A DNA stretch of 64,000 nucleotides from contig JASGKY010000025.1 of NCBI GenBank assembly GCA_049840435.1, positions 1-64,000 of the forward strand. The letters are read 5' to 3'. Positions 27,025-36,559 of this stretch are shown here, piece by piece (positions within the stretch are counted from its first letter, which is position 1; each line of letters opens with the position of its first letter). Both the position numbers and the translations under genes were made by a program. Source of the stretch: JADLHS01 sp049840435 (lineage in GTDB: Bacteria; Verrucomicrobiota; Verrucomicrobiia; Limisphaerales; JADLHS01). The notes under the pieces are model-generated. The model made no database searches, had not been told where the DNA came from, and was given only the letters and a program-made list of their open reading frames with translations.

Positions 27025-28731
27025 TCAACGCTCGGCTCCCCCGATTTTCGTAACCAACAGTTGAATCGCAAGCAACGACAGCAAATACATCCCTGAGAAA
27101 TACAGAAACACCGGCAAATAACTGCCCGTGCTTTGCAACAGATTGCCGGTGATCTTGTTCACGAAACCACCAGTGAAGAAACACAGGAAGCCGCCCAAGC
27201 CGACAGCAGAACTGATAGCCTGTTTCGGCAGCGTGTCGGAAATCACACTGAACAAGTTAGCCGACCAACCTTGATGCGCTGAGCCGGCCAATCCTACAAT
27301 TACTACGGCCACCCAAACGTGCGAGGCATACGGCGCGAGAAACACCGGCACAACGGCCAAGGCACAGCACAGCAAGGAAACCTTTCGGGCTGCGTTCAAA
27401 CTCCATCCCTTGGTCAACAACTTGCCCGCCAGCCAACCGCCCAATACGCCACCAATCGCGGCAATGGCAAAGAACGCTCCCGTCCACCAGCCAATCGTCT
27501 GCAAATTCATCATGCGAGAGATTTCCGCAGGATAGGCGTCCTCCAACAGCATTCGATTGACGCGTGCAATGGTGTTGGTGTGTGCAGGCTTGGCTAGGAG
27601 TTCCGCTGTTTCCTTCCGCAATAACACGTCACTAAAATGATTGGTGCTGATTCGTGCCTGACTGAGGATCACTTTGTTCAAATCCTCGACCAAGACCTGA
27701 CTTAACTGAAGATCATTACTGCCACCACTTTGATGTGCTGCGAGCAATGTGTGGGTTTCTGGGGAGAACTGGCTTCGCAAATAAAACGCCATGCTGTTAT
27801 TGGTCTGGTTTAACTTGCCCGCAAAAGCAGCCACGTTCTGCACATCAACAATCGTCAGCTTTGGGGTGGAAAATTTTTTTGCTAAAAAATCCGGCAGAAA
27901 GAACTGGTAAAAACCCCATGCTGGCCCGGCCAAAATGCTCGCCACAATAAAAGCCCACACCGACCGATACCCGATCAGTTTCCGCCAAGGCATTGCAGGC
28001 AATCGCTCTTCTGTAACTGGCTGGCCTTCCTTGATATAGTTCAGTTCCGCTGGAGACAGACGTTTATGCTTTTCCGGCACCTCATAGATCCACCACCACA
28101 CCGCCACCCAAATGAAACCTGTTGCACCGGTAATATAAAACGTGGCTGGCCATCCCAAATGTTGAAACATCCAAGGCACGCCAATCGGGCAAAGTATCGC
28201 CCCGACATTCGAGCCAGCATTGAATAAACCTGTCGCCATGGCGCGCTCTTTGACGGGAAACCACTCGGCGGTGGCTTTGATCGCACCGGGGAAATTCGCG
28301 CCTTCCGTCAGCCCCAACGCAATGCGCGCAAACATAAATCCTGCCGCGGTCATCGGCATCGCCAGGGTCATCATGACAAACCCCTTTTCCGTCCACGAAA
28401 ACCACGGGTAACGCACGCTGAATTTTTCCTCCAGCCCGATCAACGCCACCAAACCATGCGCCGTCGCCGCAATGCTCCACGCTAGGACAAATATCGGCAG
28501 CCCCTTCTTCACCCCGAACCGATCCATGGAGCGGCCGCCAATAAGATAGCCAAACGCATAAGCGAAGGAGAACGCCGCCGCGATATTGCCATAGTCCACC
28601 TCGCTCCAGCCCAAAGCCTCGCTCAGCGGTGCCTTGAGGATGCCGATGACCAGCCGGTCAATGTAGTTGATGGCGACCGAAAAAAAGAGCAAGCCACAGA
28701 CGACCCAGCGATAATTTCCTCCCGGTTTCAT
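27025..28731 (-). CDS. MFS transporter, ACS family (hexuronate transporter-like), with a large periplasmic insert
   Basis: The 568-residue protein has the twelve-helix MFS layout, with NYIDRLVIGILKAPL at the first helix and the GRSMDRFGVKKG signature in loop 2-3. It resembles anion:cation symporters of the ExuT group that bring in uronic acids or related sugar acids. Residues of about 285-410, between helices 7 and 8, form a hydrophilic insert of some 125 residues that ordinary ExuT-like proteins lack, and a shorter insert lies near 100-118. The gene overlaps the polygalacturonase gene by ATGA, so uptake of galacturonate released by that enzyme is a sound inference. Confidence 0.82.
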   Translation of the reverse strand: MKPGGNYRWVVCGLLFFSVAINYIDRLVIGILKAPLSEALGWSEVDYGNIAAAFSFAYAFGYLIGGRSMDRFGVKKGLPIFVLAWSIAATAHGLVALIGLEEKFSVRYPWFSWTEKGFVMMTLAMPMTAAGFMFARIALGLTEGANFPGAIKATAEWFPVKERAMATGLFNAGSNVGAILCPIGVPWMFQHLGWPATFYITGATGFIWVAVWWWIYEVPEKHKRLSPAELNYIKEGQPVTEERLPAMPWRKLIGYRSVWAFIVASILAGPAWGFYQFFLPDFLAKKFSTPKLTIVDVQNVAAFAGKLNQTNNSMAFYLRSQFSPETHTLLAAHQSGGSNDLQLSQVLVEDLNKVILSQARISTNHFSDVLLRKETAELLAKPAHTNTIARVNRMLLEDAYPAEISRMMNLQTIGWWTGAFFAIAAIGGVLGGWLAGKLLTKGWSLNAARKVSLLCCALAVVPVFLAPYASHVWVAVVIVGLAGSAHQGWSANLFSVISDTLPKQAISSAVGLGGFLCFFTGGFVNKITGNLLQSTGSYLPVFLYFSGMYLLSLLAIQLLVTKIGGAER

Positions 28732-30266
28732 TTGATGATGACTTCCTCAGGCTTGAGATCTGCGCCGACAACAAACGATTTCTTCGCCGCGCTCAGGTCA
28801 CAGGCTTCCAACGTCACCGTCCGCGAGCTGCGACCGCCCAGTTGCAGAAACAATTCCGTTCCTGCCGCCGCAACCGACTTTTTGATGGCGATGTCCTGCG
28901 CGTCCGTGAGTTTGAAGACCGGCCCACCGGCGGGCGTGACCTGCACATTATCAAACACCAGCTCCTTGGCAAAATTTGCCACGACGCCTTTGGTGGATTT
29001 GATGGTCAGATTCACAAACCGGATATTCTCGATGAGTGAATCGTTCATGCCTTGAATCAAGATTGCCGTCGGAGCGCCATCGCCGGTGATGTTCTCAAAC
29101 TGCATGTTACGGAAGACGGGCGGCATCTGCTTGGTCAGCTTCTGCCGATCCGAGCCGTAGTCCATATTCAAGATAATCACTTCGCGCTTCATGTCTTTCA
29201 CCTTGAGATTGCGGGCGTAAATATTTTCCACCACCCCGCCCCGATCCGCGCGCGACTTGATGCGGACGGCGCGATCCGTGCCCTCGAAATGGCAATCCTC
29301 CATGAACACATTCCTTACGCCGCCGGACATCTCACTCCCAATGACCAGCCCGCCGTGCCCACGTTTGCTGGAGCAATTCCGCATGATAATATTTTCCGTC
29401 GGACGACCGACCCGCCAGCCGTCCTCGTTGTAACCGGACTTCAGCACCACACAATCGTCGCCCGTGTCGAACACGCAATTCTCGATCAACATGTCGCGAC
29501 AAGAATCGGGATCAATACCGTCGTTATTCGGCCCATCTGTCAGCACGTGAACACCACGAATGGTCGTGTTCTGACAATAGATCGGATGCACCGTCCAATT
29601 CGGACCGCTGCCGATGGTGAAGTCTTCCAGCAAGATGTTCGTGCAACTGACAAATGAGAGGAAACTGGGTCGAATGCAAAATTCCGGCTTGCCAAAGATG
29701 CGCTGCGCCACCGGCACACCCTTCGCTCCCATCTCGAAACCAAGCTTAGTTTCGCTGCTCTTCCAATCCCACCAGCGTTTGGCGTTGCCGTTGAGTTTGC
29801 CTTTGCCCGTGACAGCGATGTTCGTGCAATCGCGCGCATAGATCAGTGGCGAATAGTTGTAGAGTTCAATCCCGCCCACCCGCACCAGCACGACCGGCAG
29901 ATAATCCTCGAGGTTGTCGCTGAAAATGATTTCCGCGCCTTCGGCCAGATGCAGGTTCACGCCGCTGCGCAAATGAATCGGCCCGGTGTAATACTTGCCC
30001 GCCGGCACCACCACCCGTCCTCCTCCGGCTTGCGCACACGCGGCAATAGCCACGCGAAAGGCCGTGGTATTGGTCGTCTTGCCGTCCGCCACCGCGCCGA
30101 ACTTAGTCACATCAAAGTCCCGCACCGGAAACTGCGGCGGCACAATCCGCTGCAGGATGACAGGCAGCACGGCCCACGGATCGGGCGTGGTGGTGGCCAG
30201 CGATTGCGAACAAGCCGCACACCCGCTCACGAGCCACACCAAGGCGACAGCAAGGCCGCACTTCAT
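28728..30266 (-). CDS. Glycoside hydrolase family 28, polygalacturonase-like lipoprotein
   Basis: From the ATG at 30266 the protein has a lipoprotein signal with lipobox VSGC and then a right-handed beta-helix. All GH28 catalytic blocks are visible: NNDGIDPDSC (NTD variant), DDCVVLKSG (DD), GHGGLVIGSE (GHG) and VRIKSRADRG (RIK). It cleaves galacturonan or related pectin in the periplasm or at the outer membrane. A longer reading frame upstream adds 49 residues with no sense as a signal, so the inner start is chosen. The stop overlaps the start of the MFS gene by four bases, which shows one operon. Confidence 0.88.
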   Translation of the reverse strand: MKCGLAVALVWLVSGCAACSQSLATTTPDPWAVLPVILQRIVPPQFPVRDFDVTKFGAVADGKTTNTTAFRVAIAACAQAGGGRVVVPAGKYYTGPIHLRSGVNLHLAEGAEIIFSDNLEDYLPVVLVRVGGIELYNYSPLIYARDCTNIAVTGKGKLNGNAKRWWDWKSSETKLGFEMGAKGVPVAQRIFGKPEFCIRPSFLSFVSCTNILLEDFTIGSGPNWTVHPIYCQNTTIRGVHVLTDGPNNDGIDPDSCRDMLIENCVFDTGDDCVVLKSGYNEDGWRVGRPTENIIMRNCSSKRGHGGLVIGSEMSGGVRNVFMEDCHFEGTDRAVRIKSRADRGGVVENIYARNLKVKDMKREVIILNMDYGSDRQKLTKQMPPVFRNMQFENITGDGAPTAILIQGMNDSLIENIRFVNLTIKSTKGVVANFAKELVFDNVQVTPAGGPVFKLTDAQDIAIKKSVAAAGTELFLQLGGRSSRTVTLEACDLSAAKKSFVVGADLKPEEVIIK

Positions 30267-30563
30267 CGGTTCGAATGGATTCACGGCCTGATGGTAAGTG
30301 GAATCTCCACGCGACGACAGCGGGAGTTTCGGCAAACCACATTTGAATTTCTGCCAGCAATCAAAGCCTAGCGCACCACCTCCACCAACCGAAGCAAGCC
30401 CAGCCCCATACACGGAACGGCCTCAAGAATGAATGATCCCTGATGGCTATGTCTTTGCTTTGACGTAACGCAGCTTTTGACTGATGTGGCTAACAGCGAA
30501 TTCCAGATTGCATTTGCAGGCCAAACCCCGCATACCGCTCGCCGCATCGACATTTTCGTGAAC

Positions 30564-33419
30564 GTGTTCATTCCAGGCCAACGATGGATCAGCGAATCAG
30601 AGCCCGAGTTAGGATTGGCTACAATCCGACAGGTAACGAGCGATCGCGTACAAGTTGAATTCAAGGTGACAGGCGAAATGCGGACCTACGCCCTGAACCA
30701 TGCACCGCTGCAACGGGTGCGTTTTCGCATCGGGGACAAGGTGCGGACGCAGCAAGACGAGGAATTCATCGTTCAGGAAGTCATCGAACAACAGGGCTTG
30801 CTGATCTACATTGGCGGCGACCACCGTTTGGCGGAAACGCACCTGAGCGATCGCGTCAACGTGCAAGGTCCACAGGAGCGTTTGTTCGCAGGGCGATTTG
30901 ACACCTCGGCCGCCTTTGCCTTGCGCCGGCGAACACTGGAACTGCTCCACCAGATGCGGCAGTCACCGGTGCGCGGTTTTGTCGGTGGCCGGATTGACCT
31001 GATTCCGCATCAACTTTACATCGCAAAAGCCGTCACCGACCGGCACGCCCCGCGCGTGCTGTTGTCCGACGAAGTGGGCTTAGGAAAAACCATCGAAGCC
31101 GGCTTGATCCTGCACCGCTTGTTGCTGACCGGCCGGGCCCAGCGCGTGTTGGTCTTGGTGCCCGAATCGCTGGTACATCAATGGTTCGTGGAAATGCTCC
31201 GACGTTTCAATATTCGATTTGATCTTTTCGATACGGAACGATGCGTCGCCATTGAGGCCGGTGATCCCGGTGCAAACCCGTTTCTGGACAGTCAACTGGT
31301 ACTGACCAGCATTGGCTTTCTTGCCAGCGACCCCCAGCGCTGCGCCCAAACGGTGGCGACGGGCTGGGATTTGCTGGTCGTGGATGAGGCGCATCATCTT
31401 GAATGGTCGGAAGCGATGCCAAGTCGCGAATATCAGGTAGTGGAGGAACTCAGCCGCAAATCCGCTGGATTGTTATTACTGACGGCCACGCCGGAACAAC
31501 TGGGTGTGGAAAGTCATTTTGCGCGGCTACGATTGCTCGATCCGGATCGCTATCGCGACCTCGCAACCTTTCAAGCCGGAGCAAAGGATTATCGAGACAT
31601 CGCCCGGGTGGCGGAAAGATTGCGTGCCGCAACGCCACTGACCAAACCCGACGTGGCCTTGTTACATCGCTTGCTCGCGTCGGACGCCCGATTAGAACAA
31701 CGGTTGGCAAAGGTTAACCAAGGTGAGGCGGCAACTAGGGCAGACTTGCAGGAAGAACTGCTGGACTTGCACGGCCCCGGGCGGGTGCTCTTCCGCAACA
31801 CCCGCGCTGCCATGAAAGGATTTCCCAAGCGCCACGCCCGGCTCGCCCGGTTGGAAGCCGGACCAGAAGCCGAATTGTGGTTGGACCGGGTCTCCACTGA
31901 GTTTGCTGAGGATGTGGGGAAAACCAAACTCCAACAAACGTTTGACCTGACGCGTGACCCGCGGGTGCTTTGGTTGGTAGCGCTGTTGCAACAATTACAG
32001 CCGCAAAAGGTGCTCGTGATCAGTCGCACGATTGAAAAAGCCGAAGCACTCGATGCGGCGCTGCGCCGCCATCTGACGATCAAGACGGGGATTTTCCATG
32101 AAGGACTAACCCTACTGCAACGTGACCGCAGCGCCGCCTGGTTCGCCGAGCCCGAAGGCGCGCGCCTGTTGATCTGTTCGGAGATCGGCAGCGAGGGACG
32201 CAATTTTCAATTTGCCCACCATCTTGTCTTGTTCGATCTACCGCTCAATCCCGAGTTGCTTGAGCAACGCATCGGACGGCTGGACCGGATCGGCCAATCC
32301 GAGGACATCCAGATTCATGTCCCGTATCTCGCCCGGAGTCCGCAGGAAGTCCTGGCGCGCTGGTATCAGGAAGGCTTGAACGCCTTTGCCAGCAATCTCG
32401 AAGGCGGCGCTGAACTGCTGCGCCGGTTTGGAAAAGCCGTGAATGATCTCGCCTTGGAATTTCCGATTGCCGATCGCACTAGTGCCGCACAAGAACTCGA
32501 CACCCTCTTGCAACAGACCCGGGATGCCCGGCAAGAAATCCAACATCGCTTGGAACAAGGCCGGGATCGTTTGTTGGAACTGAATTCATTCCGCCCCGAT
32601 TCGGCGCAGCAAATCATTACCCAGATCCGGAAACAGGACGGGCAACCAGAGCTGGAAGATTACCTGCTCGACATGTTTGATCATTTCGGGGTTCACCTCG
32701 AAGAGCTTGCTCCACACACGTGGCAGTTGCATCCGCAGGGAATCATCACCGACTCATTCCCCGCCCTGCCCACCGAGGGAATGATCGCCACCTGTGACCG
32801 CCGACGCGCACTCAGCCGGGAAGACGTCGGTTTTTTAACTTGGGATCATCCCTTGGTCACGGGCGCGATGGACTTGTTGCTCGGCGGCGAAACCGGCAAC
32901 TGCGCCTTCGCCGTGCTGCCGGCGGCGAACGACCGGACGCTGCTCTTGGAGTTGATCTTTGTATTGGAAGTCATTGCTGCACCCCGCCTGCATGCGGATC
33001 GTTTTCTTCCGCCGACTCCGATCCGGGTGGTTGTCACTCACAAACTGGACGATGTCAGCGCAACCTATCGCGACGCTTCGTGGGAACGAAGGCTCCAGAA
33101 AGGATCGGCCTACAAATTGATTGAGAATACCGAAATCGCCCGGCGCACGTTGCCCGCAATGATCCAGAGCGCCACAGAGCTGGCGGAAACCCGTGCGACA
33201 GGATTTCGCCAGGAAGCACTCCAAGCGATGAAACTTCTCCTTGGTCATGAGGTTCAGCGTTTGCAGACGCTTCAGCAGGTGAATAATCATATTCGTCCGG
33301 AAGAAATCAAGCTGGCGCAATCGCAACAGGCAGAACTGGCCACCGTGCTGCAGCAATCACGCCTCCGGCTGGACTCGATGCGACTTCTCTGGAAAGGACC
33401 GCCCGAAATGCTGAGTTAA
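30564..33419 (+). CDS. RapA-like SNF2 family RNA polymerase-associated helicase
   Basis: The GTG at 30564 gives MFIPGQRWISESEPELGL, which lines up with the start of E. coli RapA, so it is preferred over a TTG at 30477. An N-terminal Tudor-like part is followed by the SNF2 ATPase: Walker A in DEVGLGKTIEAG, VLVLVPESLVHQW, DEAH in VVDEAHHLEWS, and helicase motifs V/VI in GSEGRNFQFAHH and QRIGRLDRIGQSEDI. The RapA C-terminal domain follows. The protein is about the length of E. coli RapA. It recycles RNA polymerase from stalled or post-termination states. It lies between sugar-degradation genes on the other strand. Confidence 0.88.
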   Translation: MFIPGQRWISESEPELGLATIRQVTSDRVQVEFKVTGEMRTYALNHAPLQRVRFRIGDKVRTQQDEEFIVQEVIEQQGLLIYIGGDHRLAETHLSDRVNVQGPQERLFAGRFDTSAAFALRRRTLELLHQMRQSPVRGFVGGRIDLIPHQLYIAKAVTDRHAPRVLLSDEVGLGKTIEAGLILHRLLLTGRAQRVLVLVPESLVHQWFVEMLRRFNIRFDLFDTERCVAIEAGDPGANPFLDSQLVLTSIGFLASDPQRCAQTVATGWDLLVVDEAHHLEWSEAMPSREYQVVEELSRKSAGLLLLTATPEQLGVESHFARLRLLDPDRYRDLATFQAGAKDYRDIARVAERLRAATPLTKPDVALLHRLLASDARLEQRLAKVNQGEAATRADLQEELLDLHGPGRVLFRNTRAAMKGFPKRHARLARLEAGPEAELWLDRVSTEFAEDVGKTKLQQTFDLTRDPRVLWLVALLQQLQPQKVLVISRTIEKAEALDAALRRHLTIKTGIFHEGLTLLQRDRSAAWFAEPEGARLLICSEIGSEGRNFQFAHHLVLFDLPLNPELLEQRIGRLDRIGQSEDIQIHVPYLARSPQEVLARWYQEGLNAFASNLEGGAELLRRFGKAVNDLALEFPIADRTSAAQELDTLLQQTRDARQEIQHRLEQGRDRLLELNSFRPDSAQQIITQIRKQDGQPELEDYLLDMFDHFGVHLEELAPHTWQLHPQGIITDSFPALPTEGMIATCDRRRALSREDVGFLTWDHPLVTGAMDLLLGGETGNCAFAVLPAANDRTLLLELIFVLEVIAAPRLHADRFLPPTPIRVVVTHKLDDVSATYRDASWERRLQKGSAYKLIENTEIARRTLPAMIQSATELAETRATGFRQEALQAMKLLLGHEVQRLQTLQQVNNHIRPEEIKLAQSQQAELATVLQQSRLRLDSMRLLWKGPPEMLS

Positions 33420-33599
33420 GAGACAGGCTCATCTAGCGCTGAGACTTCCCCTGAAATTCAGAACTTCAAGACGAAACAGGCTCGCCCGACGTGGCTTGTT
33501 AGCTCAGCGTAGCAAGCCAGCATTTACACTTCTTGCCTTTTGACCATCGCTGGCGCAACGACCACTTTCTATGCTGCGAAACTCTCGACCCGCACTACT

Positions 33600-36329
33600 T
33601 CAATTACCCGCAACCGCGAGGGACACTTTTCCGCCCACCAAGCCTTCGGCGGTTGCCGTTACTTCGATACTGCCAGCCCGCCCCTTCTGACCGCGCACGA
33701 TCGCCAGACATTTTCCATTGAACGCCTTTCGAATGGGCGACTGGAACGATTCAAAACTCGTTGGATCGCCGTTATCTGTTGCGACAATCTCCCCCGGCCC
33801 GCTAACGGAAAATTGAATCCGATCCGCGGCACGCGGCACCGCCAAACCGTCCTTGTCTGTCACCACCACCGTCACAAAACATAGATCCTTGCCATCGGTG
33901 GAAATGGTTCTTCGGTCAACTTCCAGTTTCAATCGGGCCGGTTCACCCGCCGTCTTCACTTCAGCGGTCGCCCACGGCTTACCACCTCGGTAAGCGACAA
34001 CTTTGAGCGCGCCCGGTTGATAGGTCACATCATCCCACCGCAGCCGATACTCAAACGCCCCTTTCTTTTTTCGCCCGAGCGACTGGCCGTTCAGAAATAA
34101 TTCCGCTTCATCCCCGGACGTGAACACATGGACTGGGGTCACCTGCCCCACGCGTTCCGGCCACGTCCAATGCGGCACCAGATGCGCCATGGGCAAGTCG
34201 GGGCGCCAGCGCGATTGATAGAGATAAAACCGGTCCTTCTTGAATCCGGCCAGATCGATGATGCCGAAATACGAACTGCGCGCGGAATAATACGGCGTCG
34301 GTTCGCCGAGATAATCCCAGCCGCTCCAGACAAATTCGCCCGCCACAAACGGATGCCGGTCTTGCGCCGCAAACACCTTGTCCGCTGACGAACCGAAATC
34401 AGCCGTATGCAATTCATAACCGCTGACCTGATGCAGCTTGGAATCGCCACCACGCCCATCACGCGTCGGATTGCTGCTGGCACTGGCGACCGGGAACAAA
34501 TAAACCCCGCGACTGCTCAAAGCGGCCGCGCTCTCGCTGCTGACAATCATACGATCTGGAAATTTCTCGTGAAACGCGGCATACAACGGCGGTGTTTTGA
34601 TGCCGGTAAATTCGGCAAACTCGGGCGTGTTACGGATGCCCTCCCCCTGATAGTTCAGACTGATGACTTCCACTGCCGCCGCAAACGCCGAATCAGGTTT
34701 GGCAAAATTCATCGAAGCCGTTGCGCGCCGTGTCGGGTCTTCTTCATGCGCCAAGGCAACAAGCTGTCGCACCACCTTCGCCCCCTCCTCGCCGGTGTAT
34801 TGCTCTCCCACTTCATTTCCGACGCTCCACAAAATCACTGAAGGATGATTGCGATCGCGACGAATCCAGGCGCGCAGATCCTGTTCATGCCAGTCGGCAA
34901 AGATCAGGTGAAAATCAAACGGCGTCTTGCGGCGCACCCAAGAATCGAACAGCTCGTCCACCACCAGAAATCCCATGCGATCCGTCAATTCCAACAGTTC
35001 GGTGGCGGGAGGATTGTGCGCCAGACGAATGGCGTTGCAGCCCATCTCGCGGAGGATTTCAAGTTGTCGTTCGGCGGCGCGAACATTGAAAGCTGCGCCC
35101 AACGCGCCTAAGTCGTGGTGCTGATTCACCCCCTGTAATCGCACCCGCTCGCCATTGAGATAAAAGCCATCCGATTTGCATTCAATGTTACGAATGCCAA
35201 AACGCGTCTCGTAACGATCAACCGCCTGGCCGTCCAGCGACACGGTCGTGATGGCAATGTAACGATTGGGGCGCTGCGTCGGCGGCGTACCCCAGAGCAA
35301 CGGATTTGACACCAACGTTGCGCCTTCCGCCACCGCATTTACACCGGCGGGCAAAGATAGCTCCTGCGGACCAATCTTGGCGACCACACCCCCCATTGGC
35401 ACGCCATTCGTATCGGCAAGGAATAATTCTGTCGCCACGCGGACCTTTACGGTTTGCTTGGAATCATTATCCACCGTGACCTGCAAGTTGACCTTGGCGC
35501 GATCGCGGGAGACTTCCGGAGTTGTGATAAACGTGCCCCATTGCCCAACGTGAACCGGCGCGGTTTTGGTCAGCCAGACGTTGCGATAAATGCCCGCCCC
35601 GGGATACCACCGTGAAAAGTCCGGAGGATTGTCGAGTCGGATGGCGAGTTGATTGGCGCCACCGGGGACGACGTGAGGGGTGAGATCCAGCCGCCAGGAG
35701 TTGTATCCAAATGGCCAGCCACCGACGAGTTTGCCGTTGACCCAAACTGCGGCATAGGACATCGCGCCATCCACATCCAAAAAAATGGATTTGCCGGCAT
35801 CACTGGCCGGGATCTCAAGCTGCTTGCGATACCAACCAACGCCTGGACTCGGCAATCGCCCCATCGAACCGCCAACCCCGCCCGAATTAAACGGCCCCTC
35901 AATCGCCCAATCATGTGGCAAGGTCAACTGCCGCCAATGGCTGTCGTCAAAACTTTTTTGCGCATATGCCACGTCGCCGCCCGGATTTCCTTCCGGCCGA
36001 CCGTGACGTTTGGCCGGATCTTTGATGAACCGATTACCCGCCGGCAAAATCCACGGCTTGAGCACGCGATTGGTCGCTGCCGCGAGCTGCTCCGCTTCAA
36101 CGGTCGCCTCAGCAAGTCGTTCCTTTTGGTCTTCGCCGCGCGCATCCGGGCGGACGTCGTAAAGCAAATCCCGCGAGCTGACATTTGTTGGGTCACCCTT
36201 GGCAAACCGCCAGCCTTCATTGATGGAAATACGCTCGCGCAACGCTGCGGATACAGGCCACGCACCGATGAGCACCAAGACAACACTGGCAGCCGCAATT
36301 GATTTTAGGCGATACGAAGATGGCTTCAT
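33600..36329 (-). CDS. Glycoside hydrolase family 2, beta-galactosidase-like
   Basis: The 909-residue secreted protein (signal peptide ASVVLVLIGAWPVSA) has the GH2 layout: sugar-binding jelly roll, immunoglobulin-like domain, TIM barrel, and two C-terminal domains of the DUF4982 and GH2 C-terminal types. The barrel shows RLAHNPPATELLELTDRMG, the acid/base glutamate in WSVGNEVGEQ, and a likely nucleophile in VSSESA. The FVWSGWDYLGEPTPY block is typical of Bacteroidota and Verrucomicrobia beta-galactosidases. It likely removes galactose from plant polysaccharide side chains in the periplasm. Convergent with rapA; the 180-base gap between them holds a small GC hairpin (GGCTTG/CAAGCC) but no T run. 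Confidence 0.87.
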   Translation of the reverse strand: MKPSSYRLKSIAAASVVLVLIGAWPVSAALRERISINEGWRFAKGDPTNVSSRDLLYDVRPDARGEDQKERLAEATVEAEQLAAATNRVLKPWILPAGNRFIKDPAKRHGRPEGNPGGDVAYAQKSFDDSHWRQLTLPHDWAIEGPFNSGGVGGSMGRLPSPGVGWYRKQLEIPASDAGKSIFLDVDGAMSYAAVWVNGKLVGGWPFGYNSWRLDLTPHVVPGGANQLAIRLDNPPDFSRWYPGAGIYRNVWLTKTAPVHVGQWGTFITTPEVSRDRAKVNLQVTVDNDSKQTVKVRVATELFLADTNGVPMGGVVAKIGPQELSLPAGVNAVAEGATLVSNPLLWGTPPTQRPNRYIAITTVSLDGQAVDRYETRFGIRNIECKSDGFYLNGERVRLQGVNQHHDLGALGAAFNVRAAERQLEILREMGCNAIRLAHNPPATELLELTDRMGFLVVDELFDSWVRRKTPFDFHLIFADWHEQDLRAWIRRDRNHPSVILWSVGNEVGEQYTGEEGAKVVRQLVALAHEEDPTRRATASMNFAKPDSAFAAAVEVISLNYQGEGIRNTPEFAEFTGIKTPPLYAAFHEKFPDRMIVSSESAAALSSRGVYLFPVASASSNPTRDGRGGDSKLHQVSGYELHTADFGSSADKVFAAQDRHPFVAGEFVWSGWDYLGEPTPYYSARSSYFGIIDLAGFKKDRFYLYQSRWRPDLPMAHLVPHWTWPERVGQVTPVHVFTSGDEAELFLNGQSLGRKKKGAFEYRLRWDDVTYQPGALKVVAYRGGKPWATAEVKTAGEPARLKLEVDRRTISTDGKDLCFVTVVVTDKDGLAVPRAADRIQFSVSGPGEIVATDNGDPTSFESFQSPIRKAFNGKCLAIVRGQKGRAGSIEVTATAEGLVGGKVSLAVAGN

Positions 36330-36559
36330 GGTCTTTGGAGATTTGTGATCTCAATCATTTGACACTCCGGTCACCCGTCAATTGCGGATGCGTCAAGCAG
36401 AAGCAGGATGCTGAGCAATCCAGCACAGGGCCTCGGGTGTTTCATAATGCTTTCCCGATTATGGCATCGCACTTGACGTTTTGTCATGCACTGCTTGCTT
36501 CTCTAACCACCCCCTCGGTGCTGGAAGGGTGGGAAACTTCTGCCGTGGCGTTTCCGCAC

